54,924 nt of DNA from Sediminispirochaeta bajacaliforniensis DSM 16054 (GCF_000378205.1 NZ_KB899430.1:1-54924), one strand, 5' to 3'; numbered from the stretch's first letter, positions 15,104-24,590 are shown. Translations and numbers: made by a program. The notes: a model not told the origin generated them from the letters alone.

Positions 15104-17749
15104 ATGAAAGCGATTGAGCTTGCAAAGGCGTATGACCCGAAGGAGTTTGAAGAACGAATTTATCAACACTGGATGGACGAAGGGGCGTTTAAGCCTTCTG
15201 ATGGAAATGGAAAACCCTTTGTCATTGTCATACCTCCTCCCAATGTTACCGGTGTCCTCCATATGGGACACGGTTTGAATAATTCACTTCAGGATATTCT
15301 GATCCGTTACTATCGCATGACCGGTAGACCGACCCTCTGGCTTCCGGGAACCGATCATGCAGGTATCGCCACCCAAAATGTCGTGGAAAAAAGGCTGCGG
15401 GCAAAGGGAACCAGCCGTAGAGAATTGGGGCGGGAAAAGTTTCTTGAGGAGACCTGGAAGGTAAAAGAGGAACACCATGCAGTCATTATCCGCCAGCTCA
15501 AGAAAATTGGGGCTTCCTGCGATTGGAGTAGAGAGCGCTTTACCCTGGATGAGGGGCTGAGTAAGGCTGTCAGGGAGGTGTTCGTTAGCCTCTATGAACG
15601 GGGCCTGATCTATCGAGGAAACTATCTTGTAAACTGGTGTCCCAGTTGTGGAACAGCTCTCTCCGACGATGAGGTCGATCACAAAGAGGTTGCGGGAAGG
15701 CTCTACCGCTACTATTACCCCCTTGCCGATGGCAGTGGTAAACTGGAGATCGCAACAACTCGTCCCGAAACCATGTTTGGTGATACCGCTGTGGCTGTTC
15801 ATCCCGAAGACGATCGTTACCGCAGTATAGTCGGTAAAATGGTGAAGCTTCCTCTTACGAACCGAGAGATTCCTGTCATTGCCGATGCCTATGTCGATCG
15901 GGAGTTCGGCAGTGGTGCGGTAAAGATCACACCGGCCCATGATCCAAACGACTGGGAAATTGCGGGACGACACAACCTTGAGAAAATCAACATTCTTACA
16001 CCGGACGGGCTTCTGTCGGACGCCGTTCCCGAGCCTTTTCGCGGTATGGACGTGAGCACCGCAAGAAAGGCGGTCATCGAGGCACTGAAGGCCGAGGGCG
16101 TTTATATCGGAGACAAGGAGCACCTCCATCAGGTCGGCCATTGCTATCGTTGCGATACCGTCATCGAGCCCTATATGAGCGAGCAGTGGTTCGTACGCAT
16201 GAAGAGCCTTGCGGATAAGGCACTGGCAGCTTGGGAAAAGGATGAGGTTCGCTTTTATCCGAAAAAATGGGAGAATACCTATACAAGCTGGCTGAAAAAC
16301 ATTCGGGACTGGTGTATAAGCCGCCAGCTTTGGTGGGGACATCGTATTCCCGTTTGGTACTGTAACGACTGCGGCCAGATGATGGTCTGCCGCGAAGATC
16401 CTTCGAGCTGCAGTGCCTGTGGTTCTTCTTCGCTTCGACAGGATCCGGATGTACTGGATACCTGGTTTTCCAGTTGGCTTTGGCCTTTCTCAACCCTCGG
16501 ATGGCCGGAAAAAAGCGAGGATCTGAAACGATTTTTTCCAACCAGCAGCCTTGTTACAGGCTATGACATCATCTTTTTCTGGGTCGCAAGGATGATCATG
16601 TCCAGTCTTGAGTTTCTCGGTGAGGTGCCTTTCCGCGACATCTATATAACGGGCCTTGTGAGGGATAAACAGGGACGAAAGATGTCCAAGAGCCTTGGTA
16701 ACGGCATGGACCCCTTGGAGATCATCGATGAGTTCGGTGCCGACGCCATGAAATTCACGCTTGCCTTCCTTGCCGCTCAGGGACAGGATATTCTTCTTGC
16801 CAAAGATGATTTTAAATTCGGATCGAAGTTCGCAAATAAAATATGGAACGCCACTCGTTTTCTCCTGATGAACCTGGAAGGACGGGAACTTTTAGATCCT
16901 GAAAGTGTTGAACGAAAGCCTCTTGATCGTTGGATTTTCCACCGATTAAATGAGGCCTCAGCCGCCGTGGCAAAGGCCATGGAGAGTTACCGATTTAACG
17001 ATGCTGCCAATGCCGTATACGAATTTTTCTGGAGCGATTTTTGCGACTGGTATATAGAGGCCAGTAAACTCAGCCTTTACAGTGATGACGATGATGAAAA
17101 GAACCGGGCAGTGACGCTTCTCATGCAGGTGCTGGAAGAGTCGATGCGTCTTGCCCATCCCTTTCTCAGTTTTATCACCGAGGAAATCTATCAGAAACTG
17201 CCGGGGACAAAAGGCGATGTCATTACCGCCGCCTATCCCGTCTGGAGAGAATCGCGCAGGGATGAAAAAACGGCGCGCTGTTTTTCGGCCCTCCAGGAGC
17301 TTATTCGTTTTACCAGGACCGTCCGCAGCGAATTTACCGTTTCTCCGGAAAAAAAGGTCGATGTCCATGTTCGCACGGATAAAGATTTTTTCGCCACCGA
17401 TTTTTTTACCCAGCATGAAGAATTGGTCCGCCGTCTGACCGGTGCGGGAGAGCTCGTTTTTTCCGACGCCCGGCCCAAAAGCGGTGGTACCATCCCCGCT
17501 GCAGGGGTTGGTTTTGAGGTGTTTGTCGATCTTCGTGGTGCTATCGATGTAGAAAAAGAGCTGGGTAAACTTGAAAAAGAGCTTGCAAAGCTCGAAGGCT
17601 TGGAATCTTCGACCCAAAAGAAGCTTGCCAATGAAAAATTCCTTGCCAATGCGCCTGCCGATGTTGTCGAAAAAGAAAGGATGAAGCTTCAGGAGTTTTC
17701 CGACCGTACGAAAAAGATCAGAAGTTATCTTCACGATCTGCGAGGATAG
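15104..17749 (+). CDS. valS: Valyl-tRNA synthetase
   Basis: An 881-residue class I synthetase. Tandem ATG codons occur at 15101 and 15104; the second is chosen for its 7-nt spacing from AAGGAG. The HIGH signature is in PPPNVTGVLHMGHGLNNS. The editing (CP1) domain carries LEIATTRPETMFGDTAVAVHP. A zinc-like cluster (CNDCGQMMVC...CSACGSSSL) and the KMSKS signature (GRKMSKSLGNGMDP) follow. The anticodon-binding domain is succeeded by the C-terminal coiled-coil arm (DVEKELGKLEKELAKLE onward) typical of bacterial ValRS. A terminator follows at once. The 5' leader of about 25-30 nt is too short for a T-box. Confidence 0.97.
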   Translation: MKAIELAKAYDPKEFEERIYQHWMDEGAFKPSDGNGKPFVIVIPPPNVTGVLHMGHGLNNSLQDILIRYYRMTGRPTLWLPGTDHAGIATQNVVEKRLRAKGTSRRELGREKFLEETWKVKEEHHAVIIRQLKKIGASCDWSRERFTLDEGLSKAVREVFVSLYERGLIYRGNYLVNWCPSCGTALSDDEVDHKEVAGRLYRYYYPLADGSGKLEIATTRPETMFGDTAVAVHPEDDRYRSIVGKMVKLPLTNREIPVIADAYVDREFGSGAVKITPAHDPNDWEIAGRHNLEKINILTPDGLLSDAVPEPFRGMDVSTARKAVIEALKAEGVYIGDKEHLHQVGHCYRCDTVIEPYMSEQWFVRMKSLADKALAAWEKDEVRFYPKKWENTYTSWLKNIRDWCISRQLWWGHRIPVWYCNDCGQMMVCREDPSSCSACGSSSLRQDPDVLDTWFSSWLWPFSTLGWPEKSEDLKRFFPTSSLVTGYDIIFFWVARMIMSSLEFLGEVPFRDIYITGLVRDKQGRKMSKSLGNGMDPLEIIDEFGADAMKFTLAFLAAQGQDILLAKDDFKFGSKFANKIWNATRFLLMNLEGRELLDPESVERKPLDRWIFHRLNEASAAVAKAMESYRFNDAANAVYEFFWSDFCDWYIEASKLSLYSDDDDEKNRAVTLLMQVLEESMRLAHPFLSFITEEIYQKLPGTKGDVITAAYPVWRESRRDEKTARCFSALQELIRFTRTVRSEFTVSPEKKVDVHVRTDKDFFATDFFTQHEELVRRLTGAGELVFSDARPKSGGTIPAAGVGFEVFVDLRGAIDVEKELGKLEKELAKLEGLESSTQKKLANEKFLANAPADVVEKERMKLQEFSDRTKKIRSYLHDLRG

Positions 17750-17757
17750 CATAAAAA

Positions 17758-17786
17758 GCCGTCGGACAGGGACCGACGGCTTTTTT
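17758..17786 (+). terminator. Rho-independent terminator of valS
   Basis: GCCGTCGG, a 7-nt loop and CCGACGGC followed by TTTTTT, 8 nt after the valS stop codon. The AAAAA on the 5' side could let it work in both directions. Confidence 0.93.
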
Positions 17787-17839
17787 AATCGCATATGATA
17801 ATCATTTTTGCTTTTGACAGCTCGTACAGACTAAGGGAC

Positions 17840-17868
17840 TTGAACAGAAAAATTCTTTTCGATATACT
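17840..17868 (+). promoter_or_regulatory. Promoter upstream of glyA
   Basis: TTGAAC (17840-17845), a 17-nt spacer and TATACT (17863-17868), with the predicted start site near 17875, about 90 nt before the glyA ATG. Confidence 0.6.
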
Positions 17869-17878
17869 GTTTATGAAA

Positions 17879-17903
17879 AGCGAATTGTTCGCTGTTTTTT
17901 TTT
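17879..17903 (+). terminator. Terminator-like hairpin in the glyA leader
   Basis: AGCGAA, TTG, TTCGCT and then G plus nine T residues. The 6-bp stem and long T run have the form of an intrinsic terminator and lie only a few bases after the predicted glyA transcription start. It could be an attenuator or a second stop for read-through from valS. No aptamer fits in front of it. Confidence 0.55.
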
Positions 17904-17964
17904 ACATATACATTGTTTTACTGACAAAAGATTGCGCAAATCCAAATTTCACAAGGAGCTTCTG

Positions 17965-19482
17965 ATGGGAAACAAAGCACTGAGTGCATATCTCAAAGGC
18001 CGTGATCCGGAAACCATTGACGCCGGATTTCTTGCATATGTCGCTTCGTTGGAAAAAGTCTGGGAGGTATCCCCCCAGACCGCCGCTTCAATCGTACAGG
18101 AACTGGCCGATCAACGGAGTAATCTTAAGCTGATTGCCAGCGAAAATTACTCAAGCCTATCCACCCAGCTGGCAATGGGAAATCTCTTGACCGATAAATA
18201 TGCCGAAGGCTTTGCATACCATCGTTTTTATGCAGGATGCGACAATGTGGATGCCATCGAAAGCTACACTGTCGAAGAAGCCAAGAAACTTTTCGGAGCC
18301 GAACATGCCTATGTCCAACCACATAGTGGAGCCGACGCCAACTTAATCGCTTACTGGGCCATACTAACAACAAAAATTCAGGCCCCGATTCTCGAAGATA
18401 TGGGAGAGACCAATCCTGCACATCTTTCTCGGGAAGATTGGGATAGGATAAGAGTCGAGCTTGGTAATCAGAGGTTGCTTGGTCTCGATTACTATTCCGG
18501 CGGCCATCTTACCCATGGTTATCGTTTCAATGTCTCCGCGCAGATGTTTGATGCCTATAGCTACAGTGTCGATAGGGAAACCGGCTTACTTGACTACGAT
18601 GAAATCGAGAAAATGGCGGAAAAAGTAAAACCGTTGATTCTGCTGGCCGGCTACAGCGCCTATCCGAGGCTGATTAATTTTCGCCATATGCGTGAGATTG
18701 CCGATAAGGTAGGGGCGGTCCTCATGGTTGATATGGCCCATTTTGCAGGGCTTGTCGCCGGTAAGGTGATGACAGGAGACTACAACCCTGTTGCTTTCGC
18801 CGACGTGGTCACCAGCACCACCCATAAAACCCTACGGGGGCCCCGTGGTGGTTTGATTCTCTCCAAGGCAGAATATGCGGAAAACGTGGACAAGGGATGT
18901 CCCCTTGTCATCGGCGGCCCCTTGCCCCATGTTATTGCCGCAAAGGCTGTTGCCTTTACCGAGGCCAATCGGCCTGAATTTCAGAACTATGCAAAACAGG
19001 TTGTGGAGAATTCAAAGGCTCTTGCAGAAGCTTGCCTTTCGGAAGGAATGAAGGTTGCTACCGGAGGGACCGACAACCATCTGCTTCTCCTCGATGTGAC
19101 CGGTTTCGGCATCAACGGACGGCAGGCTGAAAGTGTTCTCCGGGAATGCGGAATTACCCTGAACCGTAATGCGCTTCCTTTCGATCCTAACGGCCCTTGG
19201 TATACCAGCGGTCTTAGGATAGGGACCCCGGCGGTAACGACCCTTGGAATGGGGGAACCCGAGATGAAGGAGATTGCCTCGATTATCAAAGATGTGCTTT
19301 CTGCAGCCAGGCCACAGATTATCGAAAGCGGTAAAAACGCAGGCAAAGCTTCAAAGGCGAAATACAGCATCGAAGAAGAGGTTGTGGAAAACGCAAAGAA
19401 AAGGGTGCATACGCTTCTCGAGCGCTATCCCGTTTACCCGGAGATTGATCTGACCTTTCTCGCTTCGGAGTTTTTGTCCTAA
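17965..19482 (+). CDS. glyA: Serine hydroxymethyltransferase (long form)
   Basis: A 505-residue PLP enzyme interconverting serine + THF with glycine + 5,10-methylene-THF. The ATG at 17965 follows AAGGAG; an upstream TTG in frame is rejected. The N-terminal IASENYSS and YRFNVSAQ regions are present. K288 in STTHKTLRGPRGG is the Schiff-base lysine and RIGTPAVTTLGM is the C-terminal motif. Typical bacterial GlyA is about 415-430 residues; the extra length lies mainly in an insertion around residues 130-175, before the GGHLTHGY motif, and an N-terminal extension. I recall similar long forms in treponemes. It supplies glycine and C1 units to the gcv operon at 28-35 kb. Confidence 0.95.
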   Translation: MGNKALSAYLKGRDPETIDAGFLAYVASLEKVWEVSPQTAASIVQELADQRSNLKLIASENYSSLSTQLAMGNLLTDKYAEGFAYHRFYAGCDNVDAIESYTVEEAKKLFGAEHAYVQPHSGADANLIAYWAILTTKIQAPILEDMGETNPAHLSREDWDRIRVELGNQRLLGLDYYSGGHLTHGYRFNVSAQMFDAYSYSVDRETGLLDYDEIEKMAEKVKPLILLAGYSAYPRLINFRHMREIADKVGAVLMVDMAHFAGLVAGKVMTGDYNPVAFADVVTSTTHKTLRGPRGGLILSKAEYAENVDKGCPLVIGGPLPHVIAAKAVAFTEANRPEFQNYAKQVVENSKALAEACLSEGMKVATGGTDNHLLLLDVTGFGINGRQAESVLRECGITLNRNALPFDPNGPWYTSGLRIGTPAVTTLGMGEPEMKEIASIIKDVLSAARPQIIESGKNAGKASKAKYSIEEEVVENAKKRVHTLLERYPVYPEIDLTFLASEFLS

Positions 19483-19527
19483 TGCATCCGGCTTTCCGGT
19501 GCTTTGGAATAAACGCAATCCAAGAGT

Positions 19528-19552
19528 CAGTGCCCGCCGTCGGTGGGCACTG
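19528..19552. terminator. Hairpin between convergent glyA and the U32 peptidase gene
   Basis: CAGTGCCC, a 9-nt loop and GGGCACTG form an 8-bp GC-rich stem in the 73-nt gap between the two stop codons. T tracts are poor on both sides. Confidence 0.5.
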
Positions 19553-19555
19553 CAC

Positions 19556-20770
19556 TTATAGTTTTCCCCGCACGATATAACCGGGTTCAACCTCTACCGA
19601 GGGACAGATTCGGTATGAATTCCCATGATCCGCAAAAGCAAGCTCGTTGCCTTCATCATCATAAAGAAGAAACGCCCCATCTTCTATAAAGGGAATCTCA
19701 GGACCGACGAATTCGATTGTCATTCCCACCTCGACATGGTTTTTGGGATTGAAAAGAAAGTGTCCGGGTTCAAGTTCCTCTCCAACGGTACCCAGAAAGA
19801 GATATTCCCGCTGATAGCTTTCCATACACGGGGTTTCGATATCCTTTTTGGAAAAGAAAAAGCCGGTAGAATACTCCCGGTGACTCACCCGGAAGAGTTC
19901 GTCGCGAAAGGCCGCAAGGCTTTTATCATCTACGGAACCAGGCTTTTCCAATGAGTCTATGGCCTTTCTATAGGCTCTGGTCACCACCGCAGTATAATAG
20001 AGACTCTTCATTCTTCCCTCTATCTTGAGGCTGTCGATGCCCGCATCGCGAAGCTCTGCCACATAATCGATCATACAAAGGTCCTTGGAACTAAGAACGG
20101 TGGTGTATCCCCCGTCGGGGTCTTCGACGATTGGAAGATATTCCCCCGGCCGTTGCGACTCTTCCAGGACCCGCCAGTTCCACCTGCAGGAATGGGCACA
20201 GGAGCCCTCGTTGCCGCTTCGATCTGCAAGGTAGGCAGAAAGAAAACACCTGCCGGAGTAGGCCAGGCACATGGCCCCGTGGACAAAGCACTCCAGTTCC
20301 ATTTCCGGAACCGCCGCTTTTATATCGGCAATCTCCTCAAGCCGAACCTCACGCCCCAGAATAATCCTGGAAAAACCGAGCTCCCGGTATGTCTTTACGG
20401 CTTCCGCATTCAAACAGCTTGCCTGGGTTGAAAGATGAAGCTCGGTTTCGGGAAATCGGCTTCTGAGCAGCCGCGCCGCGCCAAGATCGCTGACAATAAA
20501 AGCGTCGAAAGGAAAGGTTCCGATTTCATCGAGGCTCTCTTCGAGTCGTGCTATCTCTTTCTGGTGAAAAAGGGCATTGACGGCGCAGTAAAGTTTTCTG
20601 TCCCCTTTGATCTCGCCGGCTTTTTGTAACGCTTCGGCAGAAAAATTATCGGCCTTCTGCCGAAGCGAGAATTTGTCAAGACCGACATAGACCGCATCTG
20701 CCCCGTAGCGATAGGCATAATGGAGTTTTTCCAGGTTACCTGCCGGGGCAAGAAGCTCTATCGGTTTCAT
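19556..20770 (-). CDS. U32-family peptidase / tRNA-hydroxylation type protein (TrhP-like)
   Basis: A 404-residue member of the U32 family. The start at 20770 lies 8 nt after the lon stop. The N terminus IELLAPAGNLEKLHYAYRYGADAVYVGL and the core signature ELECFVHGAMCLAYSGRCFLSAYL, followed by GSCAHSCRW, are diagnostic. The cysteines of CLAYSGRC...CAHSC are probable metal or cluster ligands. U32 members include TrhP, involved in 5-hydroxyuridine formation in tRNA, and collagenase-like PrtC; at this length with a C-terminal beta domain the TrhP/YegQ type is more likely. Probably cotranscribed with lon. Confidence 0.87.
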   Translation of the reverse strand: MKPIELLAPAGNLEKLHYAYRYGADAVYVGLDKFSLRQKADNFSAEALQKAGEIKGDRKLYCAVNALFHQKEIARLEESLDEIGTFPFDAFIVSDLGAARLLRSRFPETELHLSTQASCLNAEAVKTYRELGFSRIILGREVRLEEIADIKAAVPEMELECFVHGAMCLAYSGRCFLSAYLADRSGNEGSCAHSCRWNWRVLEESQRPGEYLPIVEDPDGGYTTVLSSKDLCMIDYVAELRDAGIDSLKIEGRMKSLYYTAVVTRAYRKAIDSLEKPGSVDDKSLAAFRDELFRVSHREYSTGFFFSKKDIETPCMESYQREYLFLGTVGEELEPGHFLFNPKNHVEVGMTIEFVGPEIPFIEDGAFLLYDDEGNELAFADHGNSYRICPSVEVEPGYIVRGKL

Positions 20771-20778
20771 GCTGCTTC

Positions 20779-23121
20779 TCACAGTGCCAACTCGATCACT
20801 TCTTCCATTGTTTCCACAGGGTGAAAGCTTATTCCCTTTTTCACATGGTCGGGAATCTCTTTCAGATCCCGTTCGTTTGCCTTGGGAATGATGATCTGCT
20901 TAATCTTGTTGCGTCTGGCGGCAATGGTCTTTTCCTTCAAACCTCCGATGGGAAGTACCTTACCGACAAGGCTCAATTCTCCGGTCATGGCAAGGTTCTT
21001 TTTTATCTGCTTACCGGTGGCAAGGCTGAGAAGGGTTATGGCCATGGTGATGCCGGCAGAAGGCCCATCTTTTGGTGTAGCACCTTCGGGAATATGGAGA
21101 TGGATAATGTTCTTCTCAAAAAAAGAGGCATCGACACCATATTTTTCCGCGACGTGCCGAACATGGGTATAGGCGATATTTGCTGATTCCTGCATTACAT
21201 TTCCCATTTGCCCGGTAAGGCGAAATCCCTCTTTGCCGGGATTGTTTACAGCCTCGATGATAAGGGTATCTCCACCAAAATTGGTCCAGGCAAGTCCTAT
21301 GGCCATGCCGGCTCTGGTCACCTTCTTTACGTCATCTTCCCGGAAAATCGGAGGGCCTAAATACTCTTCAAGGTCTTCGGGTTTTACCGAAATCGGCAGT
21401 GCATGCTCTTCCAGGACAACCTTTTTAGCGATCTTCCGATGGACGCGGTCAAGGGCCTTTTCAAAATTACGCATTCCCGCTTCCCTGGCATACTGATCGG
21501 CAATTGCCGACAGGGTACTTTTGCTGTAACGAATCTGGCTTTTTTTCAGGCCGGAACGATCGAGGCTCTTGGGAATAAGGTACTGCCTTGCTATTGCCAT
21601 CTTTTCTTCGTTGATGTAACCGGAAAGATGGATGACCTCCATACGATCCAAAAGCGGCCGTGGAATGGTATCCAGAGAATTTGCCGTTGCGATAAAAAAG
21701 ATGTTGCTGATGTCAAAAGGAAGGTCCAGGTAGTGATCCCTGAAATTTACATTCTGTTCCGGATCAAGCACCTCAAGAAGGGCGGAAGAGGGGTCTCCCT
21801 GATAGCTGGCCCCTAACTTATCAATCTCATCGATCATAAAAACCGGATTGTCGGTTTTCACAATCTTTAATCCCTGAATGATTTTACCAGGCATGGCGCC
21901 GACATAGGTCCTTCTATGCCCTTTTATTTCGGCCTCATCCCTCATACCGCCAACGGAAAAGCGGAAGAATTTCTTTCCGAGGGCATCGGCAATCGATTTT
22001 CCGACCGAGGTTTTACCGACACCGGGGGCGCCGACAAGGCAGATAATCGATCCCTTGCTGTCCTTTTTCAGTTTCCTGACGGCAAGAAACTCGAGAATCC
22101 TGTTTTTGACATCTTCCAGACCGTAATGATCCCGGTCTAGGATCTTTTTTGCCTCACCGAGGTCAAGTTCCTCGCCGACCTCATGTTTCCAGGGAAGGTT
22201 GACGATGGTATCGAGGTAGTTTCTGGTCACAATAAACTCACTGGAGTTGGGGTCCATCATGCTGAACTTTTCAAGCTCCTGTTCTACCTGTTCCTTCACC
22301 TCTCCCTCAAAATCAAGGGCATCTATTGCCTCTTTGAAGCGATTATATTCGCTGCTTTTCGAATCGGTAGGAATTCCCAGTTCCTGCTTGATAGCCTTCA
22401 ATTCCTCTTTGAGAAAATACTCCCGCTGACTCTTCTCGATTTTTTCATTGATCTGCTTCTGTATCTTCTTCTGGATACGCAGCAGCTCCTGTTCCTTCTT
22501 GATGAACATAAGGACCTGTTCCATCCGTTCACGTACATTCAAGGTTTCCAGGATCTTCTGCTGTTCCTGCCGATCGATATTGAGAATACTGGTGATAAAA
22601 TCCGCAATCTTTCCGGGATGGTCGATATTGACCATATTCAGGCGCATCTCCTCTGAAAAGAGGGGATTGTTTTCCGAAAGCTGCTTCATCTCACTGATAA
22701 GAGAACGGGTTAGGGCTTTTACCTCAATGCCGCTATCGTCTTCATCATCAAGATAATCGACGGCACCGTTTAAAGGGGTCTCATTATTAAGAAATTTCTT
22801 GATTCGAAATCGCTTTAAGGTCGATATAAAAATATTGATACCGCCGTCGGGAAGATTAATTTTTTTTACAATTTTTGCGACGGTACCGACTCGGTAGAGA
22901 TCGTCGCCCATTAATTGTCGTTCTTCCGATTCATCGCGAACCAAGACCAACCCGATCATACTGTCTGAACTAAGAGCCTCTTCAACAACGTGGATCTCTT
23001 CGACCGCCTGAATCATCAGCGGAGTAAAAATTCCGGGAAAAATAGGCTTGCCTTGGAGAGGAATGATATGAAGCCTGCTCGGAAGTATCTGATCTGCGGG
23101 AATAATCTGCTTGTCTGACAT
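20779..23121 (-). CDS. lon: ATP-dependent protease Lon
   Basis: A 780-residue serine protease of protein quality control. The LAN substrate domain occupies about 1-215 (LHIIPLQGKPIFPGIFTPL). Coiled-coil helices to about 315 precede the AAA+ module, with Walker A (GAPGVGKTSVGKS), Walker B (FMIDEIDK) and the arginine-finger region. The proteolytic domain has the catalytic Ser in KDGPSAGITMA and the Lys in GGLKEKTIAARRN. The ATG follows a GGGGG-rich ribosome site. Full family length, all catalytic elements present. Confidence 0.97.
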   Translation of the reverse strand: MSDKQIIPADQILPSRLHIIPLQGKPIFPGIFTPLMIQAVEEIHVVEEALSSDSMIGLVLVRDESEERQLMGDDLYRVGTVAKIVKKINLPDGGINIFISTLKRFRIKKFLNNETPLNGAVDYLDDEDDSGIEVKALTRSLISEMKQLSENNPLFSEEMRLNMVNIDHPGKIADFITSILNIDRQEQQKILETLNVRERMEQVLMFIKKEQELLRIQKKIQKQINEKIEKSQREYFLKEELKAIKQELGIPTDSKSSEYNRFKEAIDALDFEGEVKEQVEQELEKFSMMDPNSSEFIVTRNYLDTIVNLPWKHEVGEELDLGEAKKILDRDHYGLEDVKNRILEFLAVRKLKKDSKGSIICLVGAPGVGKTSVGKSIADALGKKFFRFSVGGMRDEAEIKGHRRTYVGAMPGKIIQGLKIVKTDNPVFMIDEIDKLGASYQGDPSSALLEVLDPEQNVNFRDHYLDLPFDISNIFFIATANSLDTIPRPLLDRMEVIHLSGYINEEKMAIARQYLIPKSLDRSGLKKSQIRYSKSTLSAIADQYAREAGMRNFEKALDRVHRKIAKKVVLEEHALPISVKPEDLEEYLGPPIFREDDVKKVTRAGMAIGLAWTNFGGDTLIIEAVNNPGKEGFRLTGQMGNVMQESANIAYTHVRHVAEKYGVDASFFEKNIIHLHIPEGATPKDGPSAGITMAITLLSLATGKQIKKNLAMTGELSLVGKVLPIGGLKEKTIAARRNKIKQIIIPKANERDLKEIPDHVKKGISFHPVETMEEVIELAL

Positions 23122-23239
23122 GCTGTCCCCCTTATTGCTTGCTCACTCGCTACATTCGTATACTACCGGTTACGACACCGCAGTCGGCGTCCGGGCAGTA
23201 AAAATGTAATCATAAAAAAGAGCTATAGCAAGTAAAGTC

Positions 23240-23268
23240 TGTACATGAAGCTTTCGATCCCGTATGAT
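23240..23268 (+). promoter_or_regulatory. Candidate promoter for a leaderless recO transcript
   Basis: TGTACA (23240-23245), a 17-nt spacer and TATGAT (23263-23268), then 6 nt to the ATG at 23275. If used, this promoter rules out the upstream ATG at 23245 and gives a leaderless message. Confidence 0.45.
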
Positions 23269-23274
23269 AAGTCG

Positions 23275-24018
23275 ATGAGTCGAACCTTTCAGACCGACGC
23301 CATTGTACTGAGGACGTTCCGATTTGGAGATATCCATAAAGGAGTCACCTTTCTCTCTTCCGAAAATGGTTTGGTGGATGCAGTTGCCTATGGCGCCTAC
23401 AAGGGAAAGGGAAAGCTTGGCGGAAGCACCGATCCCTTTACCTGGGGGCATTTCTACTGTTACAGGGATCCTGTCAGAGGTCGGACAAAAATTAACGATA
23501 TCGAGAGCTATTCGATCTTTGAAGCAATTCGCGGCGATCTTTCACGGTTTTATATTGCCTGTTATTGGGCCGAGCTTATTCTGGCAAGTTTTGGAGCGGG
23601 AGGAGAGAGTTCATTGCTGTTTCCCCTCTTGCTTGAGGCCTTAACTCGGCTCGATACCATGCAAAGTAAGGATCGATGGCACGTCTTCATTCAGTTTGGC
23701 TGGAGATTTCTTGGACTCCTCGGTGTGAGAAGTGATGTGGAAGAGTGTGCATCCTGCGGACATGTTGCGACGGAAGGCGAAGGGGTCTTTCTCGATACCC
23801 TTGCCAGAGGGTTTTTATGCGACCATTGTAAGGGATCCTCCGATCTGCCTCTTGGACCGGGTGGAGTGCGGTATCTCCGTTTTACGGAGGCGCTTTCCTT
23901 TGAGAAAGCGGTAAGGGTCGATACCGATCTCCCTACGGAGCATCAGTTGACAACGATCCTCCGTAGGGTTTTAGGAGAGGCACTTGATCAACCTCTCAAA
24001 ACTGCGGAGTTGCTGTGA
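23275..24018 (+). CDS. recO: DNA repair protein RecO
   Basis: A 247-residue recombination mediator that, with RecR, loads RecA at gaps coated by SSB. The start at 23275 (MSRTFQTDAIVLRTF) gives the usual RecO N terminus. An in-frame ATG ten codons upstream is possible but has no ribosome site either. The N-terminal OB fold carries AIVLRTFRFGDIHKGVTFLS. A zinc site is formed by CASCGHVATEGEG...FLCDHCKG. It is the first gene of a run with thpR, recJ, a peptidase gene and rpsU, the next start overlapping its stop. Confidence 0.9.
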   Translation: MSRTFQTDAIVLRTFRFGDIHKGVTFLSSENGLVDAVAYGAYKGKGKLGGSTDPFTWGHFYCYRDPVRGRTKINDIESYSIFEAIRGDLSRFYIACYWAELILASFGAGGESSLLFPLLLEALTRLDTMQSKDRWHVFIQFGWRFLGLLGVRSDVEECASCGHVATEGEGVFLDTLARGFLCDHCKGSSDLPLGPGGVRYLRFTEALSFEKAVRVDTDLPTEHQLTTILRRVLGEALDQPLKTAELL

Positions 24019-24590
24019 GACTCTTTTTTGCACTTCCGCTTGCCGAACATGCGCGGGAAGAAATCATGCGGGGGCTTATTCCGTTACGTCGGCAATATCC
24101 GACTTTCAAATGGATAGCATCGCAAAATCTCCACATAACCTTGGTGTTTGTTGGAGAATGCGGCGATGATGAAGCGTATTCCTTACGGGAGCGTTTTTTT
24201 CGCATAGATCACGCCGCACATCCCTTTTCTATAACTTGGAGAGGAATAGGGACATTTCCGGGCGGAGGTTCCCCGCGAGTACTCCATCTTCCCGTACAGG
24301 AGGGGAGCGATGAGGTTCGTCGTCTGCATGGGGTGATCAACCATACCCTTTGGAAGGAAAAGCGCGGAGGACGGTTTTTTCCCCATATTACGGTGGCAAG
24401 GGTCAAGGGAAAAGGCGGCGAAAGAAGTATAGAGAGAGAAAGCTTGTTTAGACTGGGCGCCTCGATAAAAGGCGGCAGTGTTGTCGATCGTATCGTCCTC
24501 TATCGCTCACAACTCCGTTCGGAGGGGGCATGCTACAGTAATTTTGGTTCATTATCCTTGGGGAGGCAGGATGATTTGGAAGAAAAGTGA
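24015..24590 (+). CDS. thpR: RNA 2',3'-cyclic phosphodiesterase (2H family)
   Basis: A 191-residue 2H phosphoesterase, the former bacterial 2'-5' RNA ligase (LigT) family. The two HxT/S motifs are HITLVFVG (about residue 41) and HITVARVKG (about 126), and the start MRLFFALPL is characteristic. The GTG start overlaps the recO stop (GTGA), with GGAG upstream, which implies translational coupling. The family opens 2',3'-cyclic phosphates on RNA to 2'-phosphates; the cellular role is unclear. Confidence 0.9.
   Translation: MRLFFALPLAEHAREEIMRGLIPLRRQYPTFKWIASQNLHITLVFVGECGDDEAYSLRERFFRIDHAAHPFSITWRGIGTFPGGGSPRVLHLPVQEGSDEVRRLHGVINHTLWKEKRGGRFFPHITVARVKGKGGERSIERESLFRLGASIKGGSVVDRIVLYRSQLRSEGACYSNFGSLSLGRQDDLEEK

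Noticed and set aside
15284-16342. Long open frame (352 codons) on the minus strand opposite valS
   Set aside because: It lies wholly inside valS in the antisense direction, has no ribosome site and no recognisable motif. Codon bias of valS creates it.
16958-17794. 278-codon minus-strand frame opposite the valS 3' end
   Set aside because: Antisense to a certain gene and crosses the valS terminator; no supporting signal.
17787-17964. Glycine riboswitch before glyA
   Set aside because: The space after the promoter holds only a short hairpin with a T run; the conserved glycine-aptamer cores are not seen.
24478-24570. Longer RecJ N terminus
   Set aside because: It lies inside thpR in another frame and has no ribosome site; GGAGG marks the ATG at 24571.
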